The position numbers and the translations under genes are program-made. From the NCBI RefSeq assembly GCF_002803845.1, contig NZ_CP024985.1, positions 5,219,501 through 5,283,500 of the forward strand: a stretch of DNA of 64,000 nucleotides. Reading direction: 5' to 3'. The notes under the pieces were generated by a model. It saw nothing but the letters and a program-made list of their open reading frames with translations, did no database searches and was not told where the DNA came from. Below, one piece after another: positions 58,450 through 64,000 of the stretch (positions are counted from its first letter, which is position 1; every line of letters begins with the position of its first letter). Source of the stretch: Streptomyces lavendulae subsp. lavendulae (GTDB lineage Bacteria > Actinomycetota > Actinomycetes > Streptomycetales > Streptomycetaceae).

Positions 58450-59751
58450 CTAGGCCTTGGTGTTCTCCGCCTGCATGGCGGCGATCTCCTCGTCCGATTC
58501 CCGGCCCGGGGTCGGCACGTCGAACTTCGTGATCACGAAGCGGAAGACGGCGTAGTAGACGACGCCGAAGGCCAGGCCGATCGGAATGATCAGCAGCGGC
58601 TTCGTCGCCAGCCCGAAGTTGATGAGGTAGTCGATCAGGCCCGCCGAGAAGCTGAAGCCGTCGTGCACCCCCAGCCCCCATGTCACCGCCATCGACACGC
58701 CCGTCAGCAGCGCGTGGATCACGTACAGCACCGGCGCGACGAAGAGGAAGGAGTACTCCAGGGGCTCGGTGATCCCCGTGACGAACGAGGTCAGCGCCAC
58801 CGACAGCATCAGGCCGCCGACCTCCTTGCGCCGCTGCGGCTTCGCGCAGTGCGTGATCGCCAGCGCCGCCGCCGGGAGCGCGAACATCATGATCGGGAAG
58901 AACCCGCTCAGGAACTGGCCCGCGTCCGGGTCGCCCGCCAGGAACATGTTGATGTCGCCGTGCACCGTCGTCCCGTCCGGCTTGGTGTAGCTGCCGAACT
59001 GGAACCACACCGGCACGTTCAGGAACTGGTGCAGGCCGATCACCAGCAGCGCGCGGTTGGCGACGCCGAAGATGCCCGCGCCCCAGGAGCCCAGCCCCAC
59101 CAGCCAGTCGGAGAAGCTCTCCAGCGCGCTGCCGACCGGCGGCCAGATCCACAGGCACAGCGCCGCGAAGAGGATCGCGACGAACGACATGATGATCGGG
59201 ACCAGTCGGCGGCCGTTGAAGAAGCCCAGCCAGTCGACCAGCTTCACCCGGTGGAAGCGCTGCCAGAACCAGGCGGACAGCAGGCCCATGATGATGCCGC
59301 CGAACACCCCCGGGTTCTGGTACGTGAACTCCACGAACGTGTTGTCCGGCCCGATGCAGCCGCCGCCGATGGTCCTGGTGCCGGCCGGGCAGTCGTTGGG
59401 GAAGGCGTGCAGCACGCCCCGGTAGACGAGGAAGCCCGCCACCGCCGCGAGGGCCGTGGAGCCGTCCGCCTTCTTGGCCATGCCGATCGCGACGCCGATG
59501 CAGAACAGCAGCGGCAGGCCCAGGTCCGCGTTGAGCAGCGCGCCGCCCGCGGCCACCATCACCTTGGACACGATCGTCCAGTTCAGGCCCTCGGAGCCGA
59601 AGACGCCAGGCTGCCCGAGTCCGTTGAGGAGCCCGGCCGCCGGGAGGACCGCGATCGGCAGCTGGAGGCTCCGCCCCATCTTCTGCAGCCCCGGGTACAG
59701 GCCGCTCCACCACTGCTTCCTCGGCGCTTCCGCGGCGCTGCTCGCGCTCAT
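58450..59751 (-). CDS. nagE1: GlcNAc-type PTS EIIC paralogue (NagE1)
   Basis: 433 residues from ATG 59751 (GGAGG 5 nt upstream). High similarity to NagE2 over the whole length (LPIAVLPAAGLLNGLGQPGV, FPIMMFALPAAALAITHCAK, VPTPGRESDEEIA). It has an extra insert (NDCPAGTRTIGGGCIGPDNT, about 119-138) with two cysteines that is absent from NagE2. In S. coelicolor NagE1 is dispensable for GlcNAc uptake, so its substrate may differ. Tandem with nagE2. Confidence 0.9.
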   Translation of the reverse strand: MSASSAAEAPRKQWWSGLYPGLQKMGRSLQLPIAVLPAAGLLNGLGQPGVFGSEGLNWTIVSKVMVAAGGALLNADLGLPLLFCIGVAIGMAKKADGSTALAAVAGFLVYRGVLHAFPNDCPAGTRTIGGGCIGPDNTFVEFTYQNPGVFGGIIMGLLSAWFWQRFHRVKLVDWLGFFNGRRLVPIIMSFVAILFAALCLWIWPPVGSALESFSDWLVGLGSWGAGIFGVANRALLVIGLHQFLNVPVWFQFGSYTKPDGTTVHGDINMFLAGDPDAGQFLSGFFPIMMFALPAAALAITHCAKPQRRKEVGGLMLSVALTSFVTGITEPLEYSFLFVAPVLYVIHALLTGVSMAVTWGLGVHDGFSFSAGLIDYLINFGLATKPLLIIPIGLAFGVVYYAVFRFVITKFDVPTPGRESDEEIAAMQAENTKA

Positions 59752-59801
59752 CGCGTCCTCCCTGGCCCGGCCCGTTTTGGCAGTCGCAACACTTGCGGCA
59801 C

Positions 59802-59817
59802 ACTGGTGTAGACCAGT
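59802..59817. promoter_or_regulatory. DasR-responsive element (dre) between nagE1 and nagF
   Basis: ACTGGTGTAGACCAGT differs from the ideal palindrome ACTGGTCTAGACCAGT by one base. It lies 50 bases upstream of nagE1 in the divergent region and can control both genes. Confidence 0.85.
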
Positions 59818-59966
59818 CGCGGGCAGGCTGCTGCTGATCGTCATCATTCGGCAGAAGTCCGGCTCGTGCTCGCGTGGATAGGCCAACCGTGAGCTAACGT
59901 GACGAAGCGGACGGTGTTGGTCACGGCCGCCGAGACTCGTTCTTCGTAACACCCAGGGAGAAACGC

Positions 59967-60200
59967 ATGGCCACCAAGGCTGAGAAGATCGTCGCCGGGC
60001 TCGGCGGTATCGAGAACATCGAAGAGGTCGAGGGCTGCATCACCCGCCTGCGCACCGAGGTCGTCAACCCCGACCTCGTCGACGAAGCCGCGCTGAAGGC
60101 CGCCGGCGCCCACGGCGTCGTCAAGATGGGCACCGCGATCCAGGTCGTCATCGGCACCGACGCCGACCCGATCGCCGGCGAGATCGAAGACATGATGTGA
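59967..60200 (+). CDS. nagF: GlcNAc PTS EIIB component (NagF)
   Basis: 77 residues, GGGAG upstream. IEEVEGCITRLRTEV carries the phosphorylation cysteine Cys24 of glucose-family EIIB, and GVVKMGTAIQVVIGTDADP the domain end. It accepts phosphate from EIIA and gives it to GlcNAc bound by NagE2. Divergent from nagE1 across a dre site. TAACGT at 59895 may be its -10. Confidence 0.94.
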   Translation: MATKAEKIVAGLGGIENIEEVEGCITRLRTEVVNPDLVDEAALKAAGAHGVVKMGTAIQVVIGTDADPIAGEIEDMM

Positions 60201-60227
60201 GCTGAGCCCCCCGGCTCGACACGGCTC

Positions 60228-60267
60228 CGCGAGGACCCCGTACCGCACGGCGGACGGGGTCCTCGCG
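60228..60267 (+). terminator. Terminator after nagF
   Basis: CGCGAGGACCCCGT (60228-60241) and perfect complement 60254-60267. Directly precedes the rph promoter. Confidence 0.8.
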
Positions 60268-60282
60268 TACGTGCGCACCGAC

Positions 60283-60288
60283 TAGGCT
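60283..60288 (+). promoter_or_regulatory. -10 element of rph, leaderless
   Basis: TAGGCT, then 7 bases, then ATG 60296. Confidence 0.55.
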
Positions 60289-60295
60289 CACAGGC

Positions 60296-61030
<735 letters not shown>

Positions 61031-61122
61031 AACCGCCGGACGCGGGCACGCGTCTACGCCGGTACGGGCGCACGGTGTCGAAGCCGTGCGCCCGTCCACG
61101 CATCCGAGCCCCGGGGGACCGC

Positions 61123-61521
61123 ATGAAGACACAGCCGAAGCCGAAGCACCGCCTGGCCGCCGTCGCGCTCACGGCCGTACTGGCCGTCCCGGCCCTCGCC
61201 TCCTGCGACGCCATCTCCACCGCCATGGACTGCGCCAACACGGCGGTGGCCATAGCCAACAGCGTGGACCAGCTCCAGCAGGCCGTCTCCCAGGCCGGGA
61301 ACAGCGTCCAGGACACCCAGAACGCGCTCACCCAGATCGAGACGAACCTCAAGCAGATCAAGGACTCGACGGGCAACGCCGACCTCTCCAAGGCGGTCGA
61401 CTCCATGACCACCGCCGTCAAGAACGTCCGCACCTCCGTGGAGAACGGCAACACCGCCCCCGACGTCCAGCCCGTCGCGGACGCCGCCAAGGAGATCTCC
61501 AAGGTCTGCACCCCGGGCTGA
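61123..61521 (+). CDS. Small lipoprotein with coiled coil
   Basis: 132 residues. Signal peptide ending in lipobox LASC (Cys28), then DAISTAMDCANTAVAIANSV, and a long heptad-like helix (LQQAVSQAGNSVQDTQNALT, TNLKQIKDSTGNADLSKAVD). Anchored at the outer face of the membrane. Two further cysteines (Cys36 and near the C-terminus, KVCTPG) could pair. Family not known to me. Confidence 0.82.
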   Translation: MKTQPKPKHRLAAVALTAVLAVPALASCDAISTAMDCANTAVAIANSVDQLQQAVSQAGNSVQDTQNALTQIETNLKQIKDSTGNADLSKAVDSMTTAVKNVRTSVENGNTAPDVQPVADAAKEISKVCTPG

Positions 61522-61582
61522 CCGGGCCGACCGGGCTGACCGGGCCGGACGGGGGCGATCGGGCCGGACGGGGGCGATCGGC
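61519..61582. repeat. Short tandem repeats between lipoprotein and rdgB
   Basis: GACCGGGC-type units repeated four times, then GGCCGGACGGGGGCGATCGG twice in tandem. Confidence 0.7.
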
Positions 61583-61630
61583 GCCGGCCGGGCGGTCGGT
61601 GCCGCCCGGTCGGCGGAAATAATGGGGGGC

Positions 61631-62263
61631 ATGACTTCCACGCCCACGTCTCCCCAGCCGCCCCGCCGCCTGGTCCTGGCCACCCGCAACCCCGGCAAGG
61701 TCACCGAGCTCCACGCGATCCTGTCCGAGGCCGGCCTGCCCTTCGAGCTGGTCGGCGCCGACGCGTACCCGGAGATCCCGGACGTGAAGGAAACCGGCGT
61801 CACCTTCGCCGAGAACGCCCTCCTCAAGGCCCACGCCCTCGCCCAGGCCACCGGCCTGCCGGCCGTCGCCGACGACTCCGGGCTCTGCGTGGACGTCCTG
61901 AACGGCGCCCCCGGCATCTTCTCCGCCCGCTGGGCGGGCACCCACGGCGACGACAAGGCCAACCTCGACCTCCTCCTCGCCCAGCTCGGCGACATCGCCG
62001 ACGAGCACCGCGCGGCCCACTTCTTCTGCGCGGCCGCCCTCGCCCTCCCGGACGGCACCGAACGCGTCGTCGAGGGCCGCCTCCTGGGCACCCTGCGCCA
62101 CACCCCGTCGGGCGACGGCGGCTTCGGCTACGACCCGGTCCTCCAGCCCCTGGGCGAGTCCCGCACCTGCGCGGAACTGACCCCGGCCGAGAAGAACGCC
62201 ATCTCCCACCGCGGCCAGGCCTTCCGCGCCCTGATCCCGGTGGTCCGCGAACTCCTGGGCTGA
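61631..62263 (+). CDS. rdgB: RdgB/HAM1 inosine/xanthosine triphosphate pyrophosphatase
   Basis: 210 residues from ATG 61631 (ATG 61622 is possible). LVLATRNPGKVTELHAILSE, VTFAENALLKAHALAQATGL, PAVADDSGLCVDVLNGAPGI, FSARWAG and GDGGFGYDPVLQP define the family. It removes non-canonical purine nucleotides (dITP, XTP) from the pool. A hairpin terminator follows. Confidence 0.96.
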   Translation: MTSTPTSPQPPRRLVLATRNPGKVTELHAILSEAGLPFELVGADAYPEIPDVKETGVTFAENALLKAHALAQATGLPAVADDSGLCVDVLNGAPGIFSARWAGTHGDDKANLDLLLAQLGDIADEHRAAHFFCAAALALPDGTERVVEGRLLGTLRHTPSGDGGFGYDPVLQPLGESRTCAELTPAEKNAISHRGQAFRALIPVVRELLG

Positions 62264-62278
62264 GCGGCGCTGCGCCGA

Positions 62279-62308
62279 GGGCCCCGTACGCGGCTGCGTA
62301 CGGGGCCC
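62279..62308 (+). terminator. Terminator after rdgB
   Basis: GGGCCCCGTACGC (62279-62291), GGCT loop, perfect complement 62296-62308. Confidence 0.85.
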
Positions 62309-62319
62309 CCGGCTTGACG

Positions 62320-62403
62320 TGCGGTTGGGGGGACTCGAACCCCCACGGGTTTTACCCCACTGGGACCTAAACCCAGCGTGACTGCCAATTCCACCACAAC
62401 CGC
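62320..62403 (-). tRNA. tRNA-Leu (anticodon TAG)
   Basis: 84 bases on the minus strand: acceptor GCGGTTG/CAACCGC, D-arm with GTGGTGGAATTGGCAGTCAC, anticodon arm CTGGG-TTTAGGT-CCCAG, long variable arm (class II), T-arm CGGGGGTTCGAGTCCCCC-like, discriminator A. CCA not encoded. Confidence 0.95.
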
Positions 62404-62543
62404 GACATTCGACCCGAAACGGACATCGAGTCCGGCCGGGCTGTGCCCAGTCTACGGGGCGGTGGTTCCGGTGCCACGCGTCCGTAGGGTAGTGGCAGTT
62501 GGGGCGGGCGCGGCGGCCCGGGCGGGTCGGATGCCCGGGTGGG

Positions 62544-63011
62544 TCAGATGCCCAGGTCCTTGATGATCTTGGCTACGTGGCCCGTCGCCTTGACGTTGTA
62601 GAAGGCGTGCTCGACCTTGCCCTCCTCGTCGACGACCACCGTGGAGCGGATGACCCCGGTCACCGTCTTGCCGTACAGCTTCTTCTCGCCGAAGGCGCCG
62701 TACGCCGTCAGGGTCTCCTTCTCCGGGTCGCCGACCAGGGTGACCTTCAGGTGCTCCTGCTCGCGGAACTTCGCGAGCTTCTCCGGCTTGTCCGGCGAGA
62801 CGCCGATCACGTCGTAGCCGGCGGCGGCCAGGAGGGAGAGGTTGTCGGTGAAGTCGCAGGCCTGCTTGGTGCAGCCCGGGGTCAGGGCCGCCGGGTAGAA
62901 GTACACGATCACTTTGCGCCCCTTGTGGGCGGCCAGCGAGACCTCGTTGCCGTCCGCGTCGGGCAGGGTGAAGGCGGGGGCGGTGTCGCCCGGCTGGAGT
63001 CGCTCGCTCAT
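62544..63011 (-). CDS. bcp: Thioredoxin-dependent peroxiredoxin (Bcp/PrxQ type)
   Basis: 155 residues, GAGGAGAAG upstream. APAFTLPDADGNEVSLAAHK, VIVYFYPAALTPGCTKQACD give the peroxidatic Cys47 and resolving Cys52 spaced by four residues, typical of PrxQ. It reduces hydroperoxides using thioredoxin. The usual T-x2-C motif is intact. It is divergent from the DUF3618 gene. Confidence 0.95.
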   Translation of the reverse strand: MSERLQPGDTAPAFTLPDADGNEVSLAAHKGRKVIVYFYPAALTPGCTKQACDFTDNLSLLAAAGYDVIGVSPDKPEKLAKFREQEHLKVTLVGDPEKETLTAYGAFGEKKLYGKTVTGVIRSTVVVDEEGKVEHAFYNVKATGHVAKIIKDLGI

Positions 63012-63128
63012 CGGTAGGTCTTCTCCTCGGGAGGGGAACGGTACGCCACGAGACTAAGCTGACAGACTGTCCAGGGCGGAGTACGCCCCAGACGACCACG
63101 AGCACGACACGACGACGGAGGCAGCGCG

Positions 63129-63446
63129 GTGCCGGAAGCCAGGACCCCCGCACAGATCGAGGCGGACATCGTCCGCCGCCGCGAGCAGCTCGCCGAGACG
63201 CTCGACGAGATCGGCGTACGCGTGCACCCGAAGACGATCATCGGGGACGCGAAGGCCAAGGCGGTCGGGGTCGTGGACCACACGGCCGGCCGTGCCTTCG
63301 CCGCCGTCAACCGGCTGGTCACGGATGTGAAGGACAGCCTGCGCGACGAGGACGGCGCACCGCGGGTGGACCGGATCGTGCCCGTCGCGCTCTTCGCGGC
63401 CGGCGTCGTCGGGCTGATCGTCGCCACGGCGCGGCGCAAGCGGTGA
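63129..63446 (+). CDS. DUF3618 membrane protein
   Basis: 105 residues from GTG 63129 (GGAGG upstream). RTPAQIEADIVRRREQLAET, LDEIGVRVHPKTI and a C-terminal membrane helix (VALFAAGVVGLIVATARRKR) match DUF3618, a small actinobacterial family of membrane-anchored proteins of unknown function. Likely in the same unit as the GroES-like gene, although that gene has its own -10. Confidence 0.88.
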   Translation: MPEARTPAQIEADIVRRREQLAETLDEIGVRVHPKTIIGDAKAKAVGVVDHTAGRAFAAVNRLVTDVKDSLRDEDGAPRVDRIVPVALFAAGVVGLIVATARRKR

Positions 63447-63480
63447 GCACCCTCCGGCGTGCGGGGCGTGCGGCGGCAGG

Positions 63481-63486
63481 TAGGTT
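63481..63486 (+). promoter_or_regulatory. -10 element of GroES-like gene, leaderless
   Basis: TAGGTT, then 6 bases, then GTG 63493. Confidence 0.5.
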
Positions 63487-63492
63487 CGGGTC

Positions 63493-63834
63493 GTGAGCGA
63501 GAACACCACCCACGACAAGCTGCCCATCCGCATGCTCCACGACCGCGTGCTCGTGAAGTCCGACCTGCCCGAGGGCGAGCGGCGCTCGGGCGGCGGCATC
63601 CTGATCCCGGCGACGGCCGCGGTGGGCAAGCGGCTCGCCTGGGCCGAGGTGGTCGCGGTCGGGCAGAACGTACGCAGCGTGGAGCCGGGTGACCGGGTCC
63701 TGTACGACCCCGAGGACCGGGCCGAGGTCGAGGTGCGCGGGGCGACGTACGTGCTGATGCGCGAGCGGGACCTGCACGCCGTGGCGGCGGAGCGGCTGGA
63801 GGGGTCCAAGGACTCCACCGGGCTCTACCTCTGA
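63493..63834 (+). CDS. GroES-like co-chaperonin domain protein
   Basis: 113 residues from GTG 63493. LPIRMLHDRVLVKSDLPEGE, GGILIPATAAVGKRLAWAEV, VAVGQNVRSVEPGDRVLYDP match the Cpn10 fold, but the gene stands alone, without groEL, and the mobile loop (ERRSGGGILIP) is diverged, so it may be a GroES paralogue. It ends in a strong terminator. Confidence 0.88.
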   Translation: MSENTTHDKLPIRMLHDRVLVKSDLPEGERRSGGGILIPATAAVGKRLAWAEVVAVGQNVRSVEPGDRVLYDPEDRAEVEVRGATYVLMRERDLHAVAAERLEGSKDSTGLYL

Positions 63835-63852
63835 GCCGCTGATCCATCCCCG

Positions 63853-63884
63853 AAAGGGCCGGTGACCGAGGTCACCGGCCCTTT
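63853..63884 (+). terminator. Terminator after GroES-like gene
   Basis: AAAGGGCCGGTGACC (63853-63867) with perfect complement 63870-63884 and a T tract at 63882-63885. Confidence 0.9.
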
Positions 63885-63897
63885 TCGATGCCTTTTG

Positions 63898-63997
63898 CTA
63901 CGGTGGTGGGGAACCCCCGACGAGACGCGCCGTACCGGGTAGCAGGACGCAAAGACGACGCACCCCCTTTCCGTTCTCGTCCCGGAGGTACCTCGTC
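63898..63997 (+). other. Promoter and structured-looking 5' leader of the next gene
   Basis: TACGGT near 63900 may be a -10. The 90-base leader holds GGTGGGGAACCCCCGACG, GGGTAGCAGGACGCAAAGAC and finally GGAGGT (63984-63989), 8 bases before an ATG. GGACGCAAAG is also seen in cyclic-di-GMP riboswitch cores, but the rest does not match. Confidence 0.35.
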
Positions 63998-64000
63998 ATG
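63998..64000 (+). CDS. Start codon of a following gene (rest outside window)
   Basis: ATG with GGAGGT 8 bases upstream at the very end of the window; no protein sequence is visible. Confidence 0.6.

Overview
The window is chromosomal DNA from a Streptomyces-type actinomycete. GC is very high by eye, codons end almost always in G or C, and the gene set is typical: the development gene ssgG, DasR-type operators at N-acetylglucosamine PTS genes, the CysO/CysM/Mec cysteine pathway, an HppD gene, a mycosin/WXG cluster and an LAETG sortase substrate. The order helicase - malic enzyme - hup - murA - yqgE and, at the other end, nagE2 - nagE1 - nagF - rph - rdgB - bcp matches what I remember of the Streptomyces core chromosome, so most of the window is core with a few accessory insertions.

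Layout. 1-1175: end of a GNAT acetyltransferase and a CGNR zinc-finger regulator. 1193-3925: two arms of a >500-bp imperfect inverted repeat enclosing a VapBC-like toxin-antitoxin pair and a convergent GntR regulator. 4046-13469: HelR/HelD-like helicase, a candidate structured RNA with its own promoter and terminator, malic enzyme, HU, MurA, YqgE, a DUF3039 protein and a cytoplasmic GH20 hexosaminidase. 13902-19632: a three-gene xanthine-dehydrogenase-like operon. Its Fe-S subunit carries a long disordered N-terminus, ten 13-residue repeats and a His-Asp-Pro tail; its molybdenum subunit lacks the usual catalytic glutamate. 19798-26470: six same-strand genes forming an orphan type VII (ESX-like) cluster with two small helical proteins, a WXG/Pro-Gly protein, a mycosin, a 782-residue protein and a lipoprotein. 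26528-30791: tRNA-Cys, an MFS exporter, a Phd-Doc-like pair and an SF2 helicase. 30889-36859: an LAETG surface protein, an IclR regulator, a Lon-S16-like membrane protein, an ArsR-small protein-MFS operon and an Lrp regulator. 36989-47902: HppD, a TPR membrane protein, a glycolate-oxidase-like flavoprotein, SsgG, two RDD membrane proteins, and an M6 metalloprotease. 48111-51137: PncA and PncB (NAD salvage), then ClpS with a DUF2017 partner. 51456-54970: an amino-acid permease, Mec, a Cys leader peptide, CysO and CysM. 55128-60200: DUF488 and PemK-like proteins, a metallo-beta-lactamase-fold hydrolase and the GlcNAc PTS genes. 60296-64000: Rph, a lipoprotein, RdgB, tRNA-Leu, Bcp, a DUF3618 protein, a GroES-like protein and the first codon of one more gene.

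Regulation. At least twelve genes have a TAnnnT -10 element only 6-7 nt before the start codon, which predicts leaderless mRNAs. Palindromic operators can be seen over the ESX-like promoter, the ArsR promoter and the pncB/clpS divergent region, and DasR-type sites lie at the GlcNAc PTS genes. The parts most worth following up are the inverted-repeat toxin-antitoxin island, the repeat-bearing xanthine-dehydrogenase-like complex, the orphan ESX-like cluster and the structured RNA upstream of the malic enzyme gene.
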